A stretch of DNA of 64,000 nt from Saccharum officinarum (GCA_020631735.1 CM036158.1:86793248-86857247), one strand, 5' to 3'; shown: positions 35,289-48,586, counted from the first letter of the stretch. Made by a program: numbers and translations. The notes: generated by a model from the letters alone, not told the origin.

Positions 35289-37454
35289 AATTCTACCCCC
35301 CTTAAAAGAATCTCATCCCCGAGATTGGACTGCTTACTCAAACAATTGCGGATATGATTTCCTCAATTTATCCTCTCTTTCCCAAGTTGCTTCTGCCTCT
35401 GAATATCGATTCCACTGCACTCTGCACATTTTAATAACCCGACTTCGAGTAACTCTCTCAGCAGTTTCTAGAATCTTAATCGAAAACTCTTTATATGTAA
35501 GATCCTCCTTAACAGTCAACTCTTCTAAAGGTATCTGCTCCTCAGGCACCCGTAACACTTCTTAAGTTGTGAAACATGAAACACATCATGCACTCCAGAT
35601 AAATTCTCAGGCAACTCCAACTGATAAGCAACTTCTCCACGTCTAGCAATAACTTTAAATGGTCCAACATACCTTGGTGCTAATTTGCCTTTCATGTTAA
35701 ACCTCTTCACACTTCTCATAGGTGACACCTTCAAATAGACATAATCACCTACCTAAAAACTAGATCTCTTCTCCTATTATCAGCATAACTCTTCTGACGA
35801 GACTGTGCTACTCTCAAATTCTCACGAATCACTCGCACTTGATCTTCTGCGTTTCTAAGAACATCTGTACCAAACACCTGAGATTCACCTGTCTGATCCA
35901 AAAACAATGGAGTTCTACACTTACGTCCAAACAAAGCTTCAAACGATGCCATCTTAAGACTCTGTTGATAACTATTATTGTAAGAAAATTCCGCATAAGG
36001 CAAACTCTTATCCCAACTAGTTCCATATTGCAATGCACAAGCTCTCAACATATCCTCTAATACCTAGTTGGTCCTTTTAGTCTGCCCATCTGTCTGTGGA
36101 TGATATGCCATACTAAAATTCAATTTTGTTCCCAATGATTCATGTACAGCTTTTCAAAAGTGCGACGTAAACTGCGATCCTCGATCAGATACAATCTTCT
36201 TTGGAACTCCATGCAAACATACTATTTTTTTCTATATACAAGGTAGCTAATTGTACTCCTGTGTAATTTAGTCTTGACTGGTATAAAATGAGCAACTTTA
36301 GTCAATCTATCCACTATCACCCAAATAGAATCATAACCTCTTTGAGTACGCGGTAACCCTATTATAAAGTCCATACCAACTTCCTCTCACTTCCATTCAG
36401 GAATCTTCATTGGTTGCACAATCCAGTAGGTCTCTGATGCTCTGCTTTCACCCTCTGACAAGTGTCACACAATGCCACATACTCAGCCACATCTCGCTTT
36501 AATCCAACCCACCAATATTTCTATTTAAGATCCAAATACATCTTAGTACTACCAGGATGAATGGAATAAGCTGACTCATGAGCTTCGCTAAGAATTGCCT
36601 GTCGAACAGCTTGATCCTCAGATACACACAGCCTCTTTCCAAACCACAAAATCCCATTATCATCCATTCGAAAACCCTGGTGACTTACCAATCACTATAT
36701 CTTCTGCTATCTTCTTCAGTTTCTCATCCTTCAACTGACCCTTGTAAATTTCTTACTCTAAAGTAGGCTCTATCACTAATTCCATTGTATTAGTAACAAT
36801 TTCTAAATTCAAATATTCAAATTCAGCACATAACTCACTAGTCATAGACAACGTCCGTATCTCATTGGCATAACTTTTCCTACTAAGAGCATTAGCTACT
36901 TTATTAGCCTTACCAGGATGATAGTATATCTCAATATCATAATCCTTAATCAACTCTAACCATCTGCGTTGCCTCAAATTCAGATCTGACTGAGTGAAAA
37001 TATACTTCAAACTCTTATGATCAGTGTATATATCACTCTTATGTCCAATCAAATAATGTCTCTAAATCTTTAAAGCATGAACCACAGCTGCTAACTCCAA
37101 ATCATGTGTAGGATAATTCAACTCATGCTTTCTCAACTGCCTAGATGCATAAGCCACAACTCTGCCTTCTTGCATAAGAACACATCCCAAACCTTGACTA
37201 GAAGCATCACAATAAATAGAAAACTTCTTACTCAAATCTGGTAAAACCAAAACAGGCGTTGTAGTCAACCTCTTCTTCAATTCCTCAAAACTAGCTTGAC
37301 ATTTATCTGACCACACAAACTTGGCATTCTTCTCTAATAGAGATGTCATAGGTTTAGCAAGTTTAGAAAACCCTTCAATGAACCGTCTGTAATATCCAGC
37401 TAATCCCAAGAAACTACGAATCTCGCTAACGTCAATAGGTGGTTTCCAATTCAA
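35289..37454 (-). pseudogene. Gypsy B pol remnant: RT end, RNase H, integrase end, chromodomain-like
   Basis: Read on the minus strand: 37062-37454 has the RT thumb and RNase H start ([27 protein letters not shown]). 36753-37052 has [11 protein letters not shown] and [15 protein letters not shown]. 36052-36752 is a heavily mutated integrase core. 35749-36051 has the integrase end (AEFSYNNSYQQSLKMA). 35525-35734 has [17 protein letters not shown]. 35334-35558 ends with VQWNRYSEAEATWERE, a chromodomain-like tail typical of Tekay elements. Stops and frame changes separate the pieces. No catalytic RT motif is present. Confidence 0.88.
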
Positions 37455-39782
37455 TAGATAAGCAAAATCTGATTTCTCTGTGCAAATTCCAATTTCAGTA
37501 ACTCAGTAAAACTGTCATATCTCGAGCTACAGATGTCCAATTCAGATGATCTTTACATGGTTGGAAAGCTTACAAAATTATCTATAACTTTTATTCACAA
37601 CACTTTTTCTGAATCTGTCAAATAATTGGCCAAAAACTGAACTTAACCAAAACTGTTTCAGAATTCCAGACTGTGCAGTAACCCCAACTTGAAATAGATA
37701 TATCTCTTAGCTCTTAATAGATATTAGAGTGATTCTTGCGGGGTTGGAAAGATATAGAAGTCTAATTATTCCTAGTATAATTTCTTAAATTTCCCATTAA
37801 TGGATTTTAAGTTATTTCTTAAACATCCCAGACTGACCTAAAAATCAGCAAAGGACAGAACTATGTTCACCTCATAACCAACTAATATATTTTGATCAAA
37901 CTTAATATTCTTAACCATGGAACTTGTAGGCCTGTCTACAAAACTCCAGCACACATTACAAAGATCCAAATCACATATTATCACATTAACAATCCATCAA
38001 TCACACAATTATTCACACCACAAACTGACTCTCAAAACAATCCAACCTAAAATTGACTCGCAACTACTATCGTTCTTATTACATAGGGATTTTTCCTATT
38101 TCCTAGTTAAGCTTCTAATAAATCTTGGGACGACCCAACTCCGCCCTTAATTGGTCAATCTCCTTATAAGCTTGCTCCTTAAGTTCTTTTTCCTTCAGCA
38201 ACTCTTATGCAATGATGATGCCACAAGCTCATAACCAACTTTATAAATGTCTTCTTTAGACCCTTATGATTCTTATAGATGTTCTAACAGGTTACCACTC
38301 TGAGAAAAGATACTTGCGCTCGATAGTGACTTTACAACCATGTAGCTAGCTGATGCTTCCAGGTGACGAAATAGAACATATAAACCTCCATCTTGTATCG
38401 TCTTTTAGTTCGACAAACCCTCTTAAGAAGAGATCAACTAGAGTACACCAAAGGATAGCTTGCATTTGTTTCTGAGTGATAACTACTATCGTGTCCTTCT
38501 ATCATGTCAAAGAGACTCATGAGCATATCCAAGATCAAGTAACCTGCACTTCCTTGCGAGCAGAAAAATGACAGTGCAGAAATACAGTTATAATTCGAGT
38601 TCTACGAATCCAATGATGCTGTAGCTTATATCGTTGGAAAGCTTATCAAATTTACTACAACTTCCTTATAGAATTCTTCTCCAGATTCTGCAGTTAAGGT
38701 AGTCGAAAACTGTGCACAACAGAAACTATTCCAGATTGCTGACAGCACAGATGCGTCGCCTTGTGATTTTCATAAATCCCAAACCATAGTAGCTATCAGG
38801 ACGGTTCTTACGGTCAGAGAAAGATATTGAAGTCTACTATTGTCCAGAATTTATCCATGATTTTTGGGCATCCAAAAATATAGGTATAAACTAAGAAAGA
38901 CAGACTGTTCTAAAAAAAACAGGATAAGGCAGAAACGAGATTCAAAGGCACTAGAGAGATAGATAACACTAATCTTCAAGTCTTCATGCTTCTTTGCTTT
39001 GTGTTGATGAGATATAAGACATGGATCGAAGATAGCCAAAAGATGACAAGAAAGATAAGGTTTGATCTTGAGTTCTTTGTACCTCCTCATGCCTCGTCGC
39101 TTGAGATATTCAGGACTTGCTGTTGTTGATAGCAGATGCTACCCCACTTAACAAAGATCTTGTTTCACCTGACGATGTCATTGAAGGCAACACTTTCTCT
39201 AAAGCTTGCTGCTAATGATAAGTCCTTCATGTGTTGATCATCCATTAAGATGAGATTAATAAGGTAGCATGACAACCAAGGGTAGACAGGAACGGTGTAA
39301 GAGAAAATGGCATGAATTAGGATCGATTGAAAGATAAGTAAGATACAAGATGTCACTACCCCACTTAACATAGATCGAACTACTTCTCAAGACTTATACC
39401 TTCCAGGCCTACCTTTGAAACACGAGAACAAGAACAACACACAAGCAACACATCAAGCAAAACAAGCACACATCACATCATCGGTACTACACGTGCTTCT
39501 TCAATAATGGTGGTCATCCTAAGGGAAAAGTATGGATGATGAAAAGCCATCGAATCTTTGAACAAGGTAAGATCAGAAAACTTTTAGTAAAAACAACATA
39601 AAACAAAATCCAAGGGAGTAAGAAATGATAACTCAAAGGAAGCTATCAAGGAGAGGATACAACAAGACAAGGAAGAGGAATAGTCAAAATCAATGAGTCA
39701 AGAGATGACAAAATAGTTTTATAGTAAAATGAGTTTTGGAATATATCCAGAGCTACTTGGCATACGTTCTACAGTCAACACC
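37455..39782 (-). other. Non-coding interior of Gypsy B with diverged direct repeats
   Basis: No gag or protease is found. Two diverged blocks (about 37500-37830 and 38560-38870) share phrases such as TTGGAAAGCTTA and AAAGATAT(A/T)GAAGTCTA in the same order. This suggests an internal duplication or acquired sequence in place of the coding region. Confidence 0.6.
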
Positions 39783-39794
39783 GCTCTGATACCA
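39783..39794 (-). other. Primer-binding site of Gypsy B
   Basis: The minus strand reads TGGTATCAGAGC next to the LTR at 39798, fixing the element orientation. Confidence 0.88.
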
Positions 39795-39797
39795 CTC

Positions 39798-42656
39798 TGT
39801 CACACCCGGTTTTCTAAAGAACAAAACCAGGCTAATCATATGTGTGCTCAGGAAGTCCACACATATGCCAGAATGAAAAAGTATCAGAAACAATGATATT
39901 ATATAACGTATACATAGCTATATTAACACTTACATCAGAGTATCGCGGAACGGTGACTAAACTTCGGGCTCCATTCTTCTCAGGGACGGCTGACTAGGGG
40001 TAACATATGCCTAGCACTTCTACTAGTCTTCTGGAAACTCCACTACACCTTTGTCCTTTCTCCGAGTAGCATCTTATTACACACTGGAGTGTTGGGGAAA
40101 TAGAAAGAGTGAGTCCATGTCGAACTCAACAAGTATAACACAGGGTTCATGAGGCTCAAAAAGGCTAGACACTGTTTGACTGCGTTTAGCTTTTAATCAT
40201 CATATAATTAGCAATTGAGTAGCATCAAGGTAATCCAAATCCCATTAATGAATCAATGATCAATTGTAATAAGGATAATGAATAGCATTAACATGAGCAT
40301 AATAATAATCAACAATAATTAAGCATGATATAACAATGGTGATCAACTATTCTGTAAGAATCCCCAAGGCCGCTCGTATCCGTGAGCACGGCTAGTATAC
40401 CAGTTTTTAACTCTGCGCAGAGGTGTACACTTTCACTGTGAGTCATGATTTCCAAATGCATGGGTTTGCAAGGCCCAAAACATCAGAGACCATATAAAGC
40501 CATTCAAAAGTTCGTCTAACAAGTTAGGGCCATTAGATTCACTCGGCAGGCAGATGTAGAACCCCCCTTCCCTGTGGCACAACAACCGCAGCCTATACAC
40601 ACTAGGCCAGGGGCTCGCACTACACCCAACGTGGTAAGCCATTCTTACGCCATTTAAGGTAACCTCTAACAAGCTAGAAAAGGTCTCTTGAACAACTAGA
40701 GCCAGAGCCATATAGCCCTCACAGCTGTACTGTATGTCCCGGTTATCACTTACAGGTAAGTCCTTACGGAGAGTAACTAGAGCATCAAAATAACCCACAT
40801 GCTCTAGCCCCCTTTCAACAGAAATAACATCATCTTAATTGGTTGATTGCATAATCCATTAGTCAAATTACAAGATCATTGTTCATAATTAAGCGCTAGC
40901 AATAGCTACCCAAATGCATAACCCATAGGTGACAAGGAAACAAGATATCAATAGCTAAGTTATAATCTCTATGGTTGTCAAGGAAGACACATGCATATGT
41001 ATAATAATTTCAGTGAATAGGCAACAAGGATGGTCCCATGTTATACTTGCCTTAATCAAAGCTTTCCTGATGATACTGCTGGTCTGGCTCAAAATAATAC
41101 TCCTGATCGTCAAGAAATTGCTCACCGTCTATACTCGATCATCAATCAACAACACACATGCATCCAATCAAACATACACGAAGCAAACAAAGAGATACAA
41201 TTAGAACAGTACACCAACAATAACAAAACAGTAATAAAAGTTTATAAAACTCTTCTACATGTTTCTACGATCACACAGACGTAAAGATCACCAAATTCGG
41301 AGTTAAAACGTGAAAATTATGAATTTTCTAAGACTTCCTATAGATAAATAAATACTCAATTATAAACTCGAAAAATAAATTATCAAAACCAACTGTACAA
41401 CTACACTAACATATAGAGCTCACAAATACGAACCTAACGCAACTTGAACGGATCAAATCGGAGTTAAAACGAAGTTTTTATGACCAAAACAATTCTAGTG
41501 GCAAAACTGTAATTTCTTGAAAACGTATTTTTGATTAAACCGGGAAAAATACGCTTTCAAAACGCGAAAACGTATTTCCAGCTTTACGCTTTGGATGGCG
41601 GTTTGATTACTAAAAAGTTCAGGGTCTCTTTAGAAAGATTACCCCGCGAAGTGGTATCTTCTAATCCGAGCCGCTGATTCAAAAACGGACGGCTCACATG
41701 CATCTTCAACCTCACAGTGCACATCCGGCCTCCTTCCTCAGGTTCGGCCGGTGGCTTCCCCATGTCCGGCGGCCCCTCCATGGCCGGAGATGGTGAACCT
41801 CCCCACCGAGACCACCATTCGAGCCCGCGTTTGATCCAACGAAAAGAGAAGCTTCGCGCGAACTCAATCTACTCAATAGAACTAACCACGGTAAGCCATA
41901 CGCAACGCGCGGCCACAAGAGGGCGGCGGCGCCATTACCGGCCACTGTGAGCTCTGATTCTATGGTATAAAGCACAAAAGCTCCAATGGAAATCATGGGG
42001 AGTAAGAGGAGAAGACTACAAACTCACCCAAGCGAAGAAATCGGCCTTGAATCCACCCTAGAACCCCCTAGCCGACCGTCCGCCCGCCTCCACCAACTTG
42101 AACCCTAAAAACCCTATTTCACGTGATAGAACTCGCAACTTAGGGGGAAAACAGAAAGAGGAGGGTCACGGCTTCCTATTTATAACCCCAAAACACCGAA
42201 TTCGGGTAGGAGTCCCTAGCTAACACGGCAAGGAACGGCGGCTTCGTAGTGTCCGGTTCGGTCACGAGGAAGAAGATGACCGACAGGTGGCCCCCACCCG
42301 TCAGCAAAAGGAAAGAGGGAGAGAGGCCGCTGTTGGGCTCGGCCGGACTGGGCCGCTGCGGTGCGGTCCGGCCCACGCGGCCGCAGGCGCGGAGGAAAAC
42401 AGGCCGCCCTGAACGAGCCGTCGGCCACCAGGCGGAAGGTAAGTTGTTTCTTCTTTTTTTTTCTTTTCTTTGTTTACTTGTTTTCAAAAATATCTCAAAT
42501 AAAATTTTCTAATCCAAAATAAAATAAAATAAATCCACACCACATAATAAAATAAATGCAACAGCATGAATGCAACACCAAAAATTCTTTTTAAAATTTT
42601 AATTCCCTTTCTCTAAATTATTTAAAATTTATTACTCCTAAAATTTGGGTGTTACA
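39798..42656 (-). repeat. Gypsy B 5' LTR (element sense)
   Basis: Same length as the partner LTR and nearly identical. The minus-strand TATA box is at 42177-42184. Confidence 0.95.
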
Positions 42657-43425
42657 TAGCTCATCAGGCGGCATTAAGAAGTGCCAAAAGTTTATCTACC
42701 ACCCTCAGAATCATTTCCGCCCTCCTTATCGTCCACCGCAATACCAAGCTCAGCCGTAGACGTTTATTCATCCTGCCGCAACCCAGCAATATCCACAACA
42801 GCCGAATGCCCCTGGTATTCGAAGTTAGAGCCCAATACCCCATAACTTTCCCTGTTATAACTGTGGAAAGCCAGGCCACTTCTCAAGGGACTGCCCGTAT
42901 CTAAGGTAGTATAACCCCAATTATCCAAGAGCTCCCGTACCACAACAACAACAGCCTCAGAGTAAGAATAATAATTTGAATGTCCAGAAGGGTAAAGGTG
43001 AAAGGAAGAAGACGGGACATGTATTCTACACCCAAGCAAGTGCAATTCTAGAGGGAGAACCTGTTATGATGGGTATGTTCCCTGTTGCTAATCATCCAGC
43101 AGTACTGTTATTTGATTCTGGTGCATCGCATATATTCATAAATTGCACCTTTGTTACAAAGCATGACATTGCAATTATGGGAACACAAGAGGAATTCTTT
43201 ATTCAGTCGCCCGGGGGACGACTGTGTACTAAGGAGATGGTACGTGACGTACCTATAGAGTTGGGTGGGCATATATTTCCTACCTCAATGATAATATTAC
43301 AGAAACAGGATATAGATGTAATCCTGGGTATGAATTGGATGTACCAACGAGGAACTATTATAGATGCACTGCACAGAACTATAAGGTTGAACTCGCCAGA
43401 TAATAAATCTCATCTTCTTATCTAA
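42657..43425 (+). pseudogene. Gypsy A gag end (zinc knuckle) and protease
   Basis: After the Gypsy B insertion the frame continues with a Pro/Gln-rich stretch and the CCHC knuckle CYNCGKPGHFSRDC (near 42858-42899), interrupted by several stops. The 42976-43425 ORF holds the aspartic protease motif LFDSGASHIF and the following VILGMNWM. A TAA at 43423-43425 separates it from RT in the same frame. Confidence 0.88.
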
Positions 43426-43470
43426 CTTCCTATTCCAAAGAGAACCGTTGAGAGGATATGTGCAACCTCA

Positions 43471-44669
43471 GTGAAGGAGATTTGTGATATACCAGTAGTC
43501 TGTGAATTTTCAGATGTGTTTTCAGATGATCTACCTGGTTTGCCACCGGATAGAGAAGTAGAATTTGTAATTGAGTTAAAACCTGGTACTGCCCTGATAT
43601 CCAGGAGAGCTTATAGAATGCCACCAAATGAATTGGCCGAACTCAAGGTTCAATTACAAGAGTTGCTTGAAAAAGATTTCATCAAACCCAGTTCATCACT
43701 GTGGGGATGTCCAGCTCTTTTTGTTAAGAAGAAGGATCAGACTTTAAGGATGTGTGTTGACTATCGTCCATTGAATGAAGTAACCATTAAGAACAAATAC
43801 CCGTTGCCTCGCATTGATATACTTTTTGATCAACTTGCGGGGGCAAAGGTATTTTCAAAGATCGATCTTAGATCAGGGTACCATCAAATCAAGATTCAAC
43901 CAGAAGATATTCTAAAGACTGCATTCACTACCAGATATGGATTGTATGAGTATCTAGTTATGTCTTTTGGTCTCACTAATGCACCGGCATATTTCATGTA
44001 TTTGATGAACTCAGTTTTCATGCCGGAGCTTGACAAGTTTGTGGTTGTCTTTATTGATGATATTCTGGAATACTCCAAAAGTGAAGAAGAGCATGCTGAG
44101 CACCTTAGAGTTGTTCTGACTCGTCTGAGAGATCATCAATTGTATGCCAAGTTTAGTAAATGTGAGTTTTGGTTAAAGGAAGTACAATTCTTAGGACATG
44201 TGTTGTCAACCGAAGGAGTAGCAGTTGATCCTGGTAAGGTGAAAGATATCTTGAATTGGAAACCACCAATCTCAGTTCATGAAGTCCGAAGTTTTCTGGG
44301 CATGGCGGGTTATTACCGTCGATTCATACCTTACTTTTCAAAGGTAGCCAAGCCAATCATGGAGTTGTTGAAAAATCAAACCAAATTCATTTGGTCTCCA
44401 GAATGTGAGAAGGCTTTTAGAATTCTAAAGAAGTCACTGACAACTGCTCTAGTGTTAGCACAGCTAGATATAGAAAAGCCATTTGATGTATACTGTGATG
44501 CCTCTGGTATTGGCCTTGGTTGTGTATCAATGCAGGAAGGCAGAGTCATTGCTTATGCCTCGAGACAGTTGAAGCGTCACGAAGAGCATTATCCAACGCA
44601 TGATCTTGAACTAGCAGCTGTGGTTCATGCATTGAAAATCTGGCGTCATTACTTGTTAGGTAATACTTG
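43471..44669 (+). CDS. Gypsy A reverse transcriptase and RNase H, cut by solo LTR
   Basis: About 400 open codons: RT motifs [43 protein letters not shown], the catalytic FIDDIL box, [11 protein letters not shown], and the RNase H start [12 protein letters not shown]. After HYLLGNTC the frame runs into the SIRE solo LTR at 44670. The expected continuation ([13 protein letters not shown]) is found at 46710. It belongs to the Ty3/gypsy pol. Confidence 0.92.
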
Positions 44670-45324
44670 TGAAAGCCCAAGTTTGGTTTTGGTAATTAAT
44701 GACACCAAGTTGCTAATGCCTTGTGTTAAGTGTATTGAGTTAGGCATAAGCAACACATGTGATGAAGGTGTATGTGGCAAGGAGTGGTGGCCACAAGATC
44801 ACAAAGAGATGGTGCATGGACATGAAATAATGATCATGGTGGAGATGCACATAAAAGGAAGGACATGATGATCAAGTGAAAAGAGAAGGATCTAAGAGCG
44901 CAAGGCAAAGGTATAACCATAGGGGTTTTCCTTTTGCCGGTCTAAGATGAGTAGAGAAGTGATTGACCGGGTTTAGGATACATAGTCGACTATCAAGAGG
45001 GGCAATCACGGTTAGCTCGTAAATCAAGTGCCACTAGATCAATGTCTTGAGCATATGCATTAGGATCTAGTAAAAAGCTAACATAACGCCTTGAGAAATG
45101 ATTATAAAATGCTAACACACATGCACATTGTGATTTACACATGGTGGTGTTAGCACGTTTGAGAAGGCGGTGGAGTTTGAGCGGTAGAGAGGGGTTTGGG
45201 TTCCTCTCTCCCTCCTGCCGAGCTTGCGAGGCGGGATTCGGCGCTTTTTGGAGAAGTGAAACGCCTATTTTCTATTGCGCCGGAAGTCGGAAAAGAAACG
45301 GAGGCGAACGGAGGTCACAGAGAT

Positions 45325-45860
45325 GACCGGACGCTGGACCGGACGCGGTCTCTGTATGACCGGACGCGTCCGGTCAGTGTTCAGCGTCTGTGCGATTTTC
45401 AGTTTGATGATCGGACGCGCAGCACGTCCGGTCACTGATGACCGGACGCGTCCGGTCATCCAGGGAGCTTACTGGACTCTAATCGGACGCTGGCACTGCG
45501 GCGTCCGGTCAGTTCAACAGCGCGTCCGGTCAGTTCTCCTGAGCGAACCAGAGCGCGCGACCGGCGCGTCCGGTCCCTCACGTAACCGGAGCGTCCGGTC
45601 AGGCGTCCAGAAGGGTAGAGCGAAGCGGAGTAACGATCGGACGCGCGGCGCGTCCGGTCACGTGCGATCGGACGCGTCCGGTCTCAACGGGAGCATACTG
45701 GAATGCGACCGGACGCGGGCACTGTCGCGTCCGGTCAATCGGTTCAGCGCGTCCGGTCACGGCAACGGCTAGTTCTAACACGCACTGTTTCTTGCTGTCG
45801 TGTAGTGACCGGACGCGTCCGGAACTCTGACCGGAGCGTCCGGTCAGCGCGATTTTTGCT
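45325..45860. repeat. Expanded CCGGACGCGTCCGG array in solo LTR
   Basis: Roughly 130 bp longer than in the 5' LTR of the intact copy and with extra palindromic units. It lies directly ahead of the TATA box at 45897. Confidence 0.88.
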
Positions 45861-45896
45861 GCGTCGTCTGTAACGGCTAGCTGCGTACCCCTTCGT

Positions 45897-45904
45897 TATA
45901 AATA
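45897..45904 (+). promoter_or_regulatory. TATA box of solo LTR
   Basis: TATAAATA in the same context (CCCCTTCGT before it) as in the full element. Confidence 0.7.
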
Positions 45905-46705
45905 GACGTTGGCCGGGGTTTGAGGGTAACTCTTGCACATTTTGAGAACTAGAGACATACTTTGAGCTAGAGAACAACCCCTCCACTCATCTCTTTGCAT
46001 AGTTGCACATCTTGAGTGAGATTGAGTGAGATTCAAGTGCATTGCTTGAGAGTTGCATTCTAGAGGCACTTGATCTTCGAGTTGCTGCAGATTTCTTGTT
46101 ACTCTTCCGTGTTTCCCGACACGGTAGACGGCTTGGAGCAGCGGAGGTGATTGAGCTCGCAATTGGAGATTGTTGGAGCCTTCACCAAGTGTTGTAAGGG
46201 GTTCTTGATCCTTCCCCGCGGGAGTTCGCAAATTGGATACTCTAGTGGAGCTCGTGGCTTGGAGGATCCCCATCTTGTGTGCGGTTGTGCGGCGCCCGCC
46301 GAGGGCTCGACTCTTGATAGTCGATTAGCTCGCGAACCGACAAGTGGGTGTATCGCCACAACGGGGAGTAGCTTGCCGGGAAGCAAGTGAACCTCGGGAT
46401 AAATTCTTGTGTCATTCTCTTCCCGAGGATTTCTCTTGTATGATTGATTGATTGGTATTTCTCTTCTCTTCACGGCGGTATAATCACTCGAAGCTCTTCT
46501 CTCGTATTACTTCTCGTTTCTAGCTTATAGTTGTTGTTGTGTTTAGTGAATAGCCTTGTACTAGACTTGTGTAGGTGGCTTGCTTAATTAGTAAGAGCTA
46601 GTGCTTTTGCTTCGCCACCTTTCGTACTAACTCGTGGTTAAGTAATTCTTGTAGAAGTTTTAATTAGGCTATTCACCCCCCCCTCTAGCCTATTTGGACC
46701 TTACA

Positions 46706-48425
46706 ACTTGCCACATTTATATAGATCACAAAAGCTTGAAGTATATCTTTACTCAGTCAGAACTAAATATGAGGCAAAGAAGGTGGCTTGAGTTAATAAA
46801 GGATTATGATCTAGAAGTGCACTATCATCCTAGAAAAGCAAATGTTGTTGCTGATGCACTTAGTAGAAAGAATCATTGCAATTGTATGACTGTGAAGCCA
46901 ATAGATTATAGTTTGTGTTATGAATTGGAAAAGTTGAATATTGGAATAGTCCAATAAGGTCAATTAACCAATGTCACTGTGGAATCAACAATGAAAGATC
47001 AGATTATATCTGCTCAGAGAAAGAATTCCGGTATAGCCCACATCAAAGAAAAAGTTAGAATAGGTCAGCATATAGATTTCAGTATTGATGATACTGATGT
47101 GTTATGGTTCAAGAACCGGTTAGTGGTACCAAAAGTTCTAGAGTTACGATAGCTCATTCTTGATGAAGCACATAATACAAGGTTTTCTATTCATCCAGGG
47201 AGTAACAAGATGTATTAGGATTTGAAATAGAGATTTTGGTGGACTAAAATGAAAATTGAGATTGCTAAGTATGTGGCCAGAAGTGATACTTGTCGTAGAG
47301 TGAAGGTTGAACATTTGAAGTCCGCAAGAATGTTACAACCCTTGCCCATTCTATCTTGGAAGTGGAAAGATATTAGTATGGATTTTATTACTAGTTTACC
47401 CAAGACCTCAAGAGGCTTTGATTCAATTTGGGTTATTGTGGATCGGTTGACTAAATCAGCTCACTTTGTACCTGTGAAGACTAACTATAGAGCATCCAGA
47501 TATGCAGAAATTTATGTTGTCCAAAATATGAGTTTGCATGGAATACCCAAAACAATTGTTATTGACAGAGGTACTCAGTTTGTTTCGCAATTTTGCAAAC
47601 AAATTCAAAAGTCATTAGGTACTAAACTCCTTTACAGTACAGCTTATCACCCGCAAACTGGGGGACAAACTGAAAGAGTAAATCAAATTCTAGAAGATAT
47701 GTTAAGATCTTGTGCTCTCACTTATCAAGATCAATGGGATGAATGTTTACCATTAGCAGAATTCTCCTATAATAATAGTTATCAAGAGAGTATCAAAATG
47801 GCACCGTTTGAAGCATTGTATGACCGTAGATGCAAAACTCCGTTGAACTGGTCAGAACGGGGGAGAAAGATGGTTTTATGGAGTTGATCTGGTAAAGAAA
47901 ACGGAAGAAAAAGTCAAGTAGATTCAAAAGAGTTTAAAAGTAGCTCAGTCTCGACAGAAGAGTTATGCTAACAAAAGGCGTAGACCCTTGATGTTTAAAG
48001 TGGGAGATTATGTTTATCTGAAAGTGTCACCTAGGAAAGGAGTTACTCGATTTGGAGTCAAGGGCAAACTCGCACCACGTTATATTGGACCATTCCAAAT
48101 CATTGAAAAATGTGGAAAGGTGGCATATAGATTAAAGTTGCCTGAACAACTGTCAGTCGTGCACAATGTATTTTATGTATCGCAATTGAAAAAGTGTCTA
48201 CAAGTGCCTGATCAAGTTGTTGATGTTGATGGAGTTGAACTTGAGCCAGATTTGACTTATTCTGAATATCTTGTCCGAGTTTTGGATCGAAAGGATCATG
48301 TTACCCGAAGTAGAACAATCAAATGGTACAAGATACAATGGGATCAACATTCAGAAGAAGAAGCCATGTGGGAATCGAAAGATTTTCTGTTGGAAAATTT
48401 CCCTGAGTTTTATGCTTCTATCTAG
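46706..48425 (+). pseudogene. Gypsy A RNase H end, integrase and chromodomain-like tail
   Basis: 46706-46957 ends RNase H ([21 protein letters not shown]). The integrase follows with stops near 46955, 47148, 47217 and 47228. In its zinc finger the first Cys of the final CxxC pair is Ser (VARSDTC). Core motifs MDFITSLPK, DRGTQF and HPQTGGQTERVN are in 47249-47887, which then shifts frame. 47988-48425 gives KLAPRYIGPFQII and a chromodomain-like end (IQWDQHSEEEAMWE). It is inactive as written. Confidence 0.9.
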
Positions 48426-48586
48426 GTTGCAATTTCTTCTTTAAATTGTAACCTGTCCTTTTTAAATTTTTGTAATGCAAAAAAACCCCTACCTGTTTTG
48501 GAGACAAGTTCTAAACGTGTTTGCTTGATACGTTTCCTTTTTTATTACTTAACTCAAGGCTTTAAATCTTGGGACGAGATTTCTTT

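Larger units (their letters stand above)
32430..42656 (-). mobile_element. Gypsy B: young, non-autonomous chromovirus, inverted
   Basis: Two 2859-bp LTRs (32430-35288 and 39798-42656) are flanked by TAGCT duplications (32425-32429 and 42657-42661). On the minus strand the order is 5' LTR, PBS, 2.3 kb without ORFs, then the end of RT, RNase H, integrase end, chromodomain-like tail, PPT and 3' LTR. Gag, protease and the RT catalytic part are absent. By eye the LTRs differ at only about 20 positions, so insertion is recent and must have been helped by another element. Confidence 0.95.
44670..46705 (+). mobile_element. Solo LTR of the SIRE/Maximus family (2036 bp)
   Basis: Starts TGAAAGCCC and ends CCTTACA like the complete SIRE element, flanked by ACTTG duplications (44665-44669 and 46706-46710). 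It has no interior, so a former full element was reduced by recombination between its LTRs. Its GCGTCCGGTC motif array (45325-45860) is longer than in the other two copies. Confidence 0.95.

Noticed and set aside
42664..43045. Minus-strand ORFs opposite the gag zinc knuckle
   Set aside because: They are antisense to the Gypsy A gag end, which has the recognisable CCHC knuckle on plus.
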